This document shows positions 41,101 through 48,231 of a stretch of DNA of 50,252 nucleotides, in pieces. The DNA is taken from positions 1 through 50,252 of the IMG/VR virus record IMGVR_UViG_3300025138_000064. One strand, given 5' to 3'. The notes beneath the pieces are model-generated. The model did not search any database and had not been told where the DNA came from. It was given only the letters and a program-made list of their open reading frames with translations. The DNA is from a virus. The translations under genes were made by a program, and so were the position numbers. The stretch's first letter is position 1, and the number at the start of each line of letters is the position of its first letter.

Positions 41101-41328
41101 ATTGCTCATGTAAAAACAATAATAACAGGATGGATGAGTAAATATGGTATACCTTTTGTATATGATTATGATGTATTATTCCCAAATAGAAAACCATTAT
41201 CTAAAGCAGCACTTAGTGGAACCCCAGGAGTATATACTCACAACTCTGTTAGAACGGGTAAATCAGATGTATTCCCACAAGCTGAATTAATAACAATGTT
41301 TAAATCAATAGCAACAACAATTAGATAA
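38137..41328 (+). CDS. Baseplate hub protein with C-terminal N-acetylmuramoyl-L-alanine amidase
   Basis: A 1,063-residue hub-type protein. The N-terminal part (ALMDVLYMRPGYNLLLEFGWSQY in pieces; NFKWSFNPDGSYDCSVDLTGMGD) looks like a hub/gp27-type scaffold. The C-terminal 220 residues are an amidase_2 / PGRP domain: IYVHHTAG (first zinc His, His858 or His859), VATHYITNNLGDKEQVF, NKVSLGIEMQAMG, and THNSVRTGKSDVFPQ, supplying the second zinc His and acidic ligand. It should cut the peptide-sugar amide bond of peptidoglycan during tail penetration, the role T4 gives to the gp5 lysozyme domain. A Ser/Lys-rich linker (about 787-840) with acidic stretches precedes the domain. Its stop overlaps the next ATG by 1 nt. 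Confidence 0.85.
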   Translation: MNITQQPFAPWVTEQINTRQRSLGNSTNLTTTNLLYQNSKTPWLRLASSVNINQSPENDGVFNKLLNLGFDGSQLRGDNVARNFILQGGVSKIVSTQPDNFVELPTNTGTPNFGLNSKNELFNGAYGWGGLDQRGYVPMPGILGADVKYYKSGALSKATIKMKCFSRNQLALMDVLYMRPGYNLLLEFGWSQYLDNEGNLQTFDNFFSPALSFVFDPYVGNSSSPNHYDVLNLIQKERYARRGNYEGVFGKVSNFKWSFNPDGSYDCSVDLTGMGDMMESLKCNIKLPSNKDDDQSFNNGAVGSTDQPPLIANKNKTTLNKVLYNLYEQTSGDRDNDTYWNVKLPNFPLVDSTIDSDGNVTTVAKREDITIKKGMLSIQDTTTDEDNNESPQVYITFGTFIAIIQKYLLVYNNEQDKVPLFSFDIDFKNIEKDENYIVKIPGQFSANPLVCLIPYTGVNLENITDIKYPETATNNTMSKISTNWDYQTYLGRLAHIYLNINNIATILNDSPREEDGSLSLLSFLNSVMDSFTASLGGINLLSIKVDEVTGQVKFLENSPQRFDNEPSNQTFARLNTFGVKPDTEGSIVRNIVMGGELGPKYASLIVIGSQISGNKLSANATGFAAYNRGLEDRVIKQKVNADYDEGDTEEEVEASEEEQISDLWNNQIHDEFIRDSFFDSLFENIYDDKDFLNEDIKCLEELLYNYLSLISGKLVKDKQLQSPSFLPFNLSLDIDGLSGIKLFEKFLIDDAVLPPSYGEGNVDLMVSALNHTVSPASWITQIDTQASPHSKMSRVSSPTTLKSKTTKQKSAGGEDNYGAGAGEGDDFSLTSGFPLEAPTKNKKIYWDVETPKKQIYVHHTAGHTKSPGKSIAGWAKRTDHVATHYITNNLGDKEQVFADEYWANHLGIPSSTFNSEGIPYQNLNKVSLGIEMQAMGPLKLKNGKYYTYPSNFNNGTISEDRVARPVDKNGNPSTYKGYSYYEKYNAANIAHVKTIITGWMSKYGIPFVYDYDVLFPNRKPLSKAALSGTPGVYTHNSVRTGKSDVFPQAELITMFKSIATTIR

Positions 41329-42023
41329 TGTATATACCTAAAAATAGAATAAAAACTAATTTATATACTTCTGGGGGAGAATATGTAATTAAACTTACAG
41401 ATGAAGAATATAGTGGCTATTATCATAGTTTTTATACTGGTCAAAAATTTACAGGTAAAACACAAAATGATTCTAATATAAGAGAAATTATACCATTTTC
41501 CCCAGAAGGAGGTCTTGGTACTAATGATAAACCTCTTAGTGAAGAATCAACAAATACTATAGCATTATTTTTAAATGATCCTGATCCAGAAATAACTAGC
41601 CCAGCTAGCTTAACAATGGAAGAGTCAGATGAATATTGGAATCAAGGAGAAATTGTAACTTATTTAAAAACAAGAGGAGAAAGTACAATTGATGATCAAC
41701 CTAGACAAATGCCTCAACAATTTTACCCAACTCCTACGGAAGATGATTATATGTTAGGCTCATTTACAAGATATTTTGCTGTTAAAATAAATGAAATTAA
41801 ATATATAGAATTAAATGAAAAAACATTTAAAAAAATGCAAAAAAAGGATGCTAATTTAGTTTGGGAATTATTTAGTGTTTTTTCAATTCAATGGACTTTA
41901 ACTGGGGATATAGATAAAATTAGAATTACTAATAGAAACCAAATTCTAATAGCTGAACAAAAAAATAAAAGACTAGGTTTAGATTTATTTTTAAAAAATA
42001 ATTATTTAGCTTTTTATAAGTAA
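41328..42023 (+). CDS. Conserved-looking tail region protein of unknown function
   Basis: A 231-residue protein opening with MYIPKNRIKTNLYTSGGEYV and a Tyr-rich segment (EYSGYYHSFYTGQKFTGKT), and ending with a helical part (KTFKKMQKKDANLVWELFSVFSIQW). No enzyme motif is visible. It is translationally coupled to the hub gene (1-nt overlap) and is the last gene of the late baseplate unit before an early/middle promoter. A baseplate or fibre-connection role is inferred from position only. Confidence 0.55.
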   Translation: MYIPKNRIKTNLYTSGGEYVIKLTDEEYSGYYHSFYTGQKFTGKTQNDSNIREIIPFSPEGGLGTNDKPLSEESTNTIALFLNDPDPEITSPASLTMEESDEYWNQGEIVTYLKTRGESTIDDQPRQMPQQFYPTPTEDDYMLGSFTRYFAVKINEIKYIELNEKTFKKMQKKDANLVWELFSVFSIQWTLTGDIDKIRITNRNQILIAEQKNKRLGLDLFLKNNYLAFYK

Positions 42024-42025
42024 AA

Positions 42026-42054
42026 TTGGATTATTAAGTTTATTTTCATATATT
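42026..42054 (+). promoter_or_regulatory. Putative early/middle promoter (TTGGAT-17-TATATT)
   Basis: TTGGAT (42026-42031) and TATATT (42049-42054) with a 17-bp spacer, matching 479 and 22503. It starts 3 bp after the last tail gene and precedes the DNA polymerase gene by 17 bp. Confidence 0.65.
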
Positions 42055-42071
42055 AGTCCAAAATAATAGTT

Positions 42072-43331
42072 ATGTTTTGGTTAGTTGAAGATGATGATCA
42101 ATTAGAGGTGTTTCAAAACTATTGTAAGGGAGATGCATTTGTAGAAATAATTCCTTATGATAATAGAGAACACCCAACTCAAAATGGTATTTGTGCGATT
42201 TATATCCACCCGTTAAATTCAACGAAAGGGTATATGTTACCCACATCCCATAGTGAAACATTGAACATTGATTTATACGCCGTAAAACGTGTATTAGACA
42301 ACATAAACAACATATATGTACGTGATAAAAAAGAATTTTTACATTATTTAATTTTCAAAAACCTTTTAGACACAACACTAAATTCGCCTACGTATATACC
42401 AGAATTAACTAAAACACATAATTATTTTTACAGTAAGTACCCTAATAATAAAAAAATAAATAGAATAATACCTATAGTTAAACATTATGAGTATTGTGAA
42501 AAATTATATAATGAATTAAAAGAAAGAATAAATGAGCCAATCAATGACTTTTACAACAACAAAGCCACAGTGGTTTTCAACGCCGTGGAGCGAAGTGGAA
42601 TACAAATTAATCGAGAAGAATTTGAATCGCACTTTCACCCTATCGATAGTAACATCACCTACACGCAGTACAACTTTAAAACACTAACAACAAGACCTTC
42701 AAATAAATTTAATGGAGTTAATTATGCAGCACTTAATAAAGATAATGGATGTAGGGAGAGTTTCATTCCACGTAATGATTCATTTATTGAGTTGGATATT
42801 AGTGCTTATCATCCTACTCTTTTGGGGTTGTTGGTGGGGTATGATTTTGGTGATAAAGATATTCACCAATCTTTTGCAAAAATGTATGGTGTGGATTACC
42901 AAAAATCTAAGGAATTAACGTTTAAACAACTATACGGAGGAGTATTTGAACAGTTTAAAAATCTGGAATTTTTTCAAAGAGTACAAATATATGTAGATGA
43001 TTTGTGGGAAAAATTTAACAAAGAGGGCTACATAGAGTGCCCTATTTCAAAATATCAATTTAAAAAAGAAAATTTAGATGATATGAAACCCCAAAAATTA
43101 CTAAATTACTTACTTCAAAACTTGGAGACAGCAATGAATATTCGTATATTATGGGATATATTTAAGTCATTAAAAGGACGTAAAACTAAGTTAGTGTTAT
43201 ATACTTATGATAGTTTTTTGTTTGATTTTGATAAAAGTGAGAGAGATTTGATTGATGAAGTCAAGCAAATAATTAATAATAATAAGTTACAAATAAAAGA
43301 AAGTTATGGAGACACCTACAATTTTAAATAA
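42072..43331 (+). CDS. Divergent family A DNA polymerase (compact)
   Basis: A 419-residue protein carrying the palm/fingers motifs of DNA polymerase I in order: a TTRPSNKFNGVNYAAL segment like the TGRLSS/NLQNIP region (about 206-221), motif A ELDISAYHP (240-248, catalytic Asp242), motif B SKELTFKQLYGG (279-290, Lys280 and Tyr288 of the O-helix), a LLQNLETAMNI helix, and motif C TYDSFLFDF (378-386, catalytic Asp380). The N-terminal 160 residues do not show clear DEDD exonuclease residues, so proofreading is doubtful. It is much shorter than T7 polymerase (704) or Pol I. T4-type phages normally use a family B enzyme (gp43), so this is probably the replacement replicase, although a repair role is possible. 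It starts the replication cluster. Confidence 0.8.
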   Translation: MFWLVEDDDQLEVFQNYCKGDAFVEIIPYDNREHPTQNGICAIYIHPLNSTKGYMLPTSHSETLNIDLYAVKRVLDNINNIYVRDKKEFLHYLIFKNLLDTTLNSPTYIPELTKTHNYFYSKYPNNKKINRIIPIVKHYEYCEKLYNELKERINEPINDFYNNKATVVFNAVERSGIQINREEFESHFHPIDSNITYTQYNFKTLTTRPSNKFNGVNYAALNKDNGCRESFIPRNDSFIELDISAYHPTLLGLLVGYDFGDKDIHQSFAKMYGVDYQKSKELTFKQLYGGVFEQFKNLEFFQRVQIYVDDLWEKFNKEGYIECPISKYQFKKENLDDMKPQKLLNYLLQNLETAMNIRILWDIFKSLKGRKTKLVLYTYDSFLFDFDKSERDLIDEVKQIINNNKLQIKESYGDTYNFK

Positions 43332-43341
43332 ATCGATTAAT

Positions 43342-43779
43342 ATGTATACCATAGACGATTTTAGCGAATTTGCTAAATTAAATTTAAATGATTTGAATAA
43401 TAAATTATTTTGCACCTTTACTACATTAGAGGAGTTAGATTCATTAATAAAGAATCTGACAACTACTTATAACATTATGTATAACAAAATATTTGTTTTG
43501 CATGTTAAAAGTAATGATGAGTATGTGTGTACCTATAATATTGATCAAGCAAATTTAAACACACTCCCAGATAATACAATTTTAGTACATAGGAAAAAAG
43601 AATCAAATACTTTATATACTATTAATGCTTTAAATGAATTAATTAAAAGATTAAATGGTGGGGTAGTTGATACTAAATTCCCAATAACATGGGAACATTA
43701 TAAAAATACAATACTTCTTACTCAAAGAGATGAGTTAAAAGAATTAAAAACAAAAATCTACAAGATTCTTGAAGTATAG
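43342..43779 (+). CDS. Conserved hypothetical protein in the replication cluster
   Basis: A 145-residue protein from ATG 43342, 10 nt after the polymerase stop; an upstream in-frame ATG at 43306 would add 12 residues and overlap the polymerase by 26 nt. Segments include MYTIDDFSEFAKLNLNDL, LDSLIKNLTTTYNI, IFVLHVKSNDEYVCTYNID, TILVHRKKESNTLYTINAL and KFPITWEHYKNTILL. It appears alpha/beta and cytoplasmic without recognisable catalytic motifs. Its place between polymerase and SSB suggests a replication or regulatory accessory role, which is not shown by the sequence. Confidence 0.65.
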   Translation: MYTIDDFSEFAKLNLNDLNNKLFCTFTTLEELDSLIKNLTTTYNIMYNKIFVLHVKSNDEYVCTYNIDQANLNTLPDNTILVHRKKESNTLYTINALNELIKRLNGGVVDTKFPITWEHYKNTILLTQRDELKELKTKIYKILEV

Positions 43780-43780
43780 T

Positions 43781-43809
43781 TAGGCAAACCGAACATTCGT
43801 TCGTATATT
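43781..43809 (+). promoter_or_regulatory. Putative promoter with internal palindrome upstream of SSB gene
   Basis: TATATT (43804-43809) with a weak -35-like TAGGCA (43781-43786) 17 bp away. An inverted repeat, CGAAC (43790-43794), ATTC, GTTCG (43799-43803), fills the spacer and abuts the -10 box, a position suited to an operator. The ATG lies at 43853. Confidence 0.5.
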
Positions 43810-43852
43810 CATCACATTAATAAACGTTATAAAACAAAAAAAGTTATCTATT

Positions 43853-44671
43853 ATGGATTTAAATGCAATCAAAAATCGCTTGGAACAAATGAACAAGCAA
43901 ACAACTGCCAACAGCACAGGTGGTAAATCATTATTTTGGAAACCATCAGTTGGAAAAGAAGTAGTTAGAGTAGTACCTAACAAACACAATAAACAATTTC
44001 CTTTTACAGAAATGTTATTTTACTATGGTATCGGACAAAGAGTTATGGCCTCTCCTCAAAATTGGGGTGAAAAAGATCCAATTCAAGAATTTACTAAACA
44101 ACTACGTAACAGTGGTGATAAAGATAATTGGAGATTAGCTAAAAAATTAGATGCTAAAACACGTATTTTTGCTCCTATTGTAGTAAGAGGTGAAGAAGGT
44201 GAAGGTGTTAAATTATGGCAGTTTGGTAAAAAAGTATATCAAGATTTTTTAAATATGGCTGCTGATGAAGAAATTGGTGATTACACTGATATTGTAGGTG
44301 GTAGAGATATTAAATTAACTACTGTAGGACCTGAAGTAACAGGAACTCCTTACAATGATACATCAGTAGGACCATCTCTTAAAACATCAACATTATCATC
44401 AGATGATAAAATAGCTGAAAATTTACTAAATAATCAACCAAATCCACTTGATGTATTCAAGAAATTTACATTTGATGAGGTAAAAGCAGCATTACAAGAT
44501 TTCTTATCAGATGGAGAAACTGAAGTTTCAACTACAACTACAACAAATACATCAACTTCGACTCCAGCTTCAAGTAATTATTCACTTGATACTAATAAGT
44601 CTAAATCTAAAGCAGATCAATTTGATGATCTATTTTCAGATGATAAGAAAAAGGATGATTTACCGTTTTAA
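43853..44671 (+). CDS. 32: Single-stranded DNA-binding protein, T4 gp32-like
   Basis: A 272-residue gp32-type SSB. It has a basic N-terminal arm (IKNRLEQMNKQ) for cooperative binding, the core starting SLFWKPSVGKEVVRVVPNKHN and NWRLAKKLDAKTRIFAPIVVRGEEGEGVKLWQFG (read in parts), and an acidic C-terminal tail (FDDLFSDDKKKDDLPF) for partner contacts. Thr/Ser-rich linker before the tail (TTTTTNTSTSTPASS). It contains no cysteine at all, so the zinc-binding site of T4 gp32 is absent. Gp32 coats the lagging strand and recruits the replication and recombination machinery. UvsX follows 12 nt downstream. Confidence 0.92.
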   Translation: MDLNAIKNRLEQMNKQTTANSTGGKSLFWKPSVGKEVVRVVPNKHNKQFPFTEMLFYYGIGQRVMASPQNWGEKDPIQEFTKQLRNSGDKDNWRLAKKLDAKTRIFAPIVVRGEEGEGVKLWQFGKKVYQDFLNMAADEEIGDYTDIVGGRDIKLTTVGPEVTGTPYNDTSVGPSLKTSTLSSDDKIAENLLNNQPNPLDVFKKFTFDEVKAALQDFLSDGETEVSTTTTTNTSTSTPASSNYSLDTNKSKSKADQFDDLFSDDKKKDDLPF

Positions 44672-44683
44672 TAAATAAAATAC

Positions 44684-45760
44684 ATGGCGAAAAAGAAAAA
44701 AACACTAGGGGAAGCAGTCTCTAAAGAAATACAATCAAATTTCAATTTAGATGCTTTTAAAACCAAAAAAGGTTTAAAATCTAATATTAAATTTAAGGAT
44801 CAGGACTGGATTCCAATTTCGTCAGCGTTCCAAGAGGTAACTTCAATTCCAGGTATTCCTATGGGGCATATTGTGCTCCTTAGGGGTCACTCGGATACTG
44901 GAAAAACTACCGCTCTTTTGGAAGCAGCTGTTGCAGCTCAAAAACGAAACATTATGCCTGTATTTATTATTACAGAGATGAAATGGTCGTGGGATCATGC
45001 AAAAATGATGGGGTTAGAAGTTGATGAGGTAAAAGATCCAGATACTGGAGAAGTAGTAAATTATGAAGGTAACTTTATTTATGTAGATAGAGAAACTATT
45101 AATTCTATTGAAGATGTTGCTGGGTTTATTTTAGATTTAATTGATGAACAGAAAAAAGGTAATTTACCTTATGATTTATTATTTTTATGGGATTCTATTG
45201 GATCAGTTCCTTGTGAGATGTCTATAAAATCTAATAAAAACAACAATGAGTGGAATGCAGGTGCAATGTCAACTCAGTTTGGTAATAGTGTAAATCAAAA
45301 AATAACATTATCTAGAAAAGAATCATCACCATTTACTAATACATTAGTTTGTATTAATAAGGTTTGGACATTAAAAGCTGAATCTCCTATGGGACAACCA
45401 AAACTAATGAATAAAGGTGGTTACGCTATGTGGTTTGATTCTACATTTGTAGTTACATTTGGGAATGTTATGTCAGCTGGAACTTCTAAAATTAAAGCTA
45501 TTAAAGATGGTAAACAAGTTGAATTTGCTAAAAGGGTAAATATTCAAATTGATAAAAACCATATTAATGGTGTTACTACTAGAGGAAAAATTGTTATGAC
45601 ACCTCATGGGTTTATTTTAGATAATGACCGAGATCTTAAAAACTATAAAGATGCTAGAAAAGATGATTGGGCTGCTATTTTAGGTGGTGGTGATTTTAGA
45701 GTAGTTGAAGAAGGTCAAGCATTTACAGATATAACATCTTTTGAAGACGAGCCGCAATAA
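44684..45760 (+). CDS. uvsX: UvsX-like RecA family recombinase
   Basis: A 358-residue UvsX/RecA protein. Walker A GHSDTGKT is at residues 68-75, preceded by TSIPGIPMGHIVLLR; FIITEMKWSWDHAKMMG carries the catalytic Glu region; Walker B is YDLLFLWDSIGSVP; the loop after NNEWNAGAMSTQFGNSV and LVCINKVW complete the core. It catalyses strand invasion for recombination-dependent replication on gp32-coated DNA. The length is close to T4 UvsX (391). Directly downstream of the SSB gene, presumably in one operon. Confidence 0.95.
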   Translation: MAKKKKTLGEAVSKEIQSNFNLDAFKTKKGLKSNIKFKDQDWIPISSAFQEVTSIPGIPMGHIVLLRGHSDTGKTTALLEAAVAAQKRNIMPVFIITEMKWSWDHAKMMGLEVDEVKDPDTGEVVNYEGNFIYVDRETINSIEDVAGFILDLIDEQKKGNLPYDLLFLWDSIGSVPCEMSIKSNKNNNEWNAGAMSTQFGNSVNQKITLSRKESSPFTNTLVCINKVWTLKAESPMGQPKLMNKGGYAMWFDSTFVVTFGNVMSAGTSKIKAIKDGKQVEFAKRVNIQIDKNHINGVTTRGKIVMTPHGFILDNDRDLKNYKDARKDDWAAILGGGDFRVVEEGQAFTDITSFEDEPQ

Positions 45761-45763
45761 ATT

Positions 45764-45791
45764 TTGATACCCGGGATATTTTTCGTATATT
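45764..45791 (+). promoter_or_regulatory. Putative promoter upstream of RNase H/FEN gene
   Basis: TTGATA (45764-45769) and TATATT (45786-45791) with a 16-bp spacer. An imperfect inverted repeat, ATACCCGG (45767-45774) and CCGGTAT (45792-45798), brackets the -10 box. The ATG lies at 45811. The phrase TTCGTATATT also occurs at the SSB promoter. Confidence 0.5.
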
Positions 45792-45810
45792 CCGGTATAA
45801 AACAAATTAA

Positions 45811-46845
45811 ATGAAACAGAAAGAATTATTTAAACTCCTGGATAATATCCAAGAGCAAGGGGAAGGTACTGTAGTAAATAGTGAAAGAGTTCTATTAATA
45901 GATGGATTAAATCTATTTTTTAGAAACTTTGCAATGATGAATATGGTTAACCCTGATGGAGTTCATGTAGGAGGTTTAGGTGGTTTTTTCCGTTCATTAG
46001 GTGCTTTAATTCGTCAGATAGATCCAACACAAGTGTATGTTGTATTTGATGGAGCTGGATCAGCTAATAATCGAAAAAATATAATACCTGAATATAAATC
46101 AGGTAGAGATTTACAACGTATTACTAATTGGGATGCTTTTGATGATTTAGAAGATGAGCATGATGCTAAGGTAGATCAAATGGTAAGAATAATTCAATAT
46201 TTAAAAACACTACCAGTTAAAACTTGTAGTATTGATAAAGTAGAAGCTGATGATATTATTGCTTATTTTAGTAAAGTTATTCCAAAAGACCCTCTTGATA
46301 AAATATTTATAGTATCTTCTGATAAGGATTTTATTCAATTAGTAAATGAAAATGTTATTGTATATCGTCCTATGGAAAAAGAATATTATACAGAACAAAC
46401 AGTAATTGATAAGTATAAAATGTCCCCTAAAAATTTTATTTTACACAAAACTCTTTTAGGTGATAATTCTGATAAAATTAAAGGTGTTAAGGGGTTAGGT
46501 GAAAAAGGATTGTATAAAAAATTCCCGGAATTAACAGAACGAGATATGGATTTAAAAGATATATATAATATTTGTGAATCTAAATTTAAGGAGCATGTAG
46601 TTTATGCTAGGATAATTCAAAATTATGAGGAATTAGAAAAAAATTACAAAGTTATGGATTTAGATAATCCTATGATTAGTAAAGATGATGAAAAATATTT
46701 AAATGAGGTTGTAAATTCAAAAACACCTCCATATATTCCAGAGCAATTCGTAGCGTTTTATAATCAAGATAAACTTGGTGGTATGATACGAAATGTTGAG
46801 TTTTGGGTAAAAGAAATTTTTGAAAAATTAGTTATAAAAAAATAA
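45811..46845 (+). CDS. rnh: 5'-3' exonuclease / RNase H, T4 Rnh-like (FEN family)
   Basis: A 344-residue FEN/PIN-fold nuclease. The metal-binding acidic clusters appear in order: LLIDGLNLFFRNF (Asp31), VYVVFDGAGS, KVEADDIIAYF and IVSSDKDFIQL. The helix-hairpin region LLGDNSDKIKGVKGLGEKG binds the DNA substrate. T4 RNase H (305 residues) removes lagging-strand RNA primers; the same job is expected here, next to the helicase gene. The extra N-terminal 25 residues (KELFKLLDNIQEQGEG) precede the usual start. It has its own promoter-like site and is followed 5 nt later by the helicase gene. Confidence 0.93.
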   Translation: MKQKELFKLLDNIQEQGEGTVVNSERVLLIDGLNLFFRNFAMMNMVNPDGVHVGGLGGFFRSLGALIRQIDPTQVYVVFDGAGSANNRKNIIPEYKSGRDLQRITNWDAFDDLEDEHDAKVDQMVRIIQYLKTLPVKTCSIDKVEADDIIAYFSKVIPKDPLDKIFIVSSDKDFIQLVNENVIVYRPMEKEYYTEQTVIDKYKMSPKNFILHKTLLGDNSDKIKGVKGLGEKGLYKKFPELTERDMDLKDIYNICESKFKEHVVYARIIQNYEELEKNYKVMDLDNPMISKDDEKYLNEVVNSKTPPYIPEQFVAFYNQDKLGGMIRNVEFWVKEIFEKLVIKK

Positions 46846-46850
46846 GTTAT

Positions 46851-48215
46851 ATGACGTTGTTAAATTTAAACCAATATGGTCCTCATTTTCAAATTAAGGC
46901 CATTTCTTCATTACTAACACATAAGCAATTTCTAATTAGCATACATGATGTTTTAAGTGATGAATATTTTGATAATCAAGCACATAAGTGGATTATTAAT
47001 GAAATATTAAGATATTATGATAGGTATCATACAACCCCTTCAATGGATATTCTTAAGGTTGAAGTTAAAAAAATTGATAATGATGTCTTAAAATTATCAG
47101 TTAAAGAGCAGTTAAGAGAAGCATATCAAGCATCAGAGGAAGATTTAGAATATGTTCAGGAAGAATTTTCTTTATTTTGTAAAAATCAACAACTTAAAAA
47201 AGCTTTACTTAGTAGTGTTGATTTATTAAAAGCAGGAGATTTTGATGGTATTAAACACTTAGTAGAATCTGCTTTAAAAGCAGGTAATGATAAAAATGTT
47301 GGACATGAATATAATAAAGATATTGAAACAAGGTTTAGAGAAGATGCAAGAACTACTGTTGCAACCCCGTGGAATAGGATTAATGAATTATTACAAGGCG
47401 GATTGGGAAATGGAGATTTTGGTCTTATATTTGGTAATCCAGGAGGTGGTAAATCTTGGTCATTAGTAGCATTAGGAGGACATGCTATAAAAATGGGTTA
47501 TAATGTAATTCATTATACTTTAGAATTAGGTGAAGCATATGTCGGAAGAAGATATGATGCTTTTTTTAGTCAAGTACCAGTTGATAAAATCTTACAAAAT
47601 AGAGAAAAAATAGAAGAAATAATTCCTCAACTACCAGGAGAATTAATTATTAAAGAATTTCCAACAGGACGCGCAACAATGTCTACGATAGAATCACACA
47701 TTGCTAAAGTTGGAGACTCTGGAGTTAAACCAGATTTAATAATTATTGACTATGTTGATCTTTTAGGAACAAAAAAGAAAACTGCTGATCGTAAGGGTGA
47801 AATAGATGATATTTATACAAGCACTAAGGGATTAGCTAGAGAATTAGACATACCAATTTGGTCAGTTTCTCAAGTTAATAGAGCTGGTGCAAAGGATGAC
47901 ATCGTAGAGGGGGATAAAGCAGCAGGATCATATGATAAAATTATGATAACTGACGTGTGTATTTCTCTTTCAAGGAAAAAAGCAGATAAAGTAAACGGAA
48001 CAGGAAGATTTCACATTATGAAGAATAGATATGGTATTGATGGTTTAACATTTGGTGTAAAAGCTAACACATCTACAGGTCATTTTGAAGTTGTAGATTA
48101 TAATCCAGAAGATTATGAAAATGATACTCCACAACCCACAAATAGTTTTAATAATGAGTTAGATACTTTTGATAAGCAGTCCTTAAAAAGCAAATTTTTT
48201 GAACTAAATTCATAA
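46851..48215 (+). CDS. 41: Replicative DNA helicase, T4 gp41 / DnaB-like
   Basis: A 454-residue DnaB-type helicase. A helical N-terminal domain (FDNQAHKWIINEIL...) is followed by a RecA-like motor: Walker A GNPGGGKS (195-202), IHYTLELGEAYVGRRYDA (with the catalytic Glu), Walker B LIIIDYVDLL (296-305), and the SVSQVNRAGAKDD switch with the arginine-containing region beyond it. T4 gp41 (475) is a hexamer that unwinds the fork and works with primase gp61, which is not in this window. The acidic/Asn-rich C-terminus (about 420-454) is probably flexible. Confidence 0.94.
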   Translation: MTLLNLNQYGPHFQIKAISSLLTHKQFLISIHDVLSDEYFDNQAHKWIINEILRYYDRYHTTPSMDILKVEVKKIDNDVLKLSVKEQLREAYQASEEDLEYVQEEFSLFCKNQQLKKALLSSVDLLKAGDFDGIKHLVESALKAGNDKNVGHEYNKDIETRFREDARTTVATPWNRINELLQGGLGNGDFGLIFGNPGGGKSWSLVALGGHAIKMGYNVIHYTLELGEAYVGRRYDAFFSQVPVDKILQNREKIEEIIPQLPGELIIKEFPTGRATMSTIESHIAKVGDSGVKPDLIIIDYVDLLGTKKKTADRKGEIDDIYTSTKGLARELDIPIWSVSQVNRAGAKDDIVEGDKAAGSYDKIMITDVCISLSRKKADKVNGTGRFHIMKNRYGIDGLTFGVKANTSTGHFEVVDYNPEDYENDTPQPTNSFNNELDTFDKQSLKSKFFELNS

Positions 48216-48231
48216 CTTTAAAAACATTAAT

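Noticed and set aside
42072-43331. Family B DNA polymerase reading of DISAYHP and YTYDS
   Set aside because: Motif A and C look superficially like SLYPS and DTDS, but motif B (K-x3-F-x3-YG) and motif C alignment to VHDE fit family A better.
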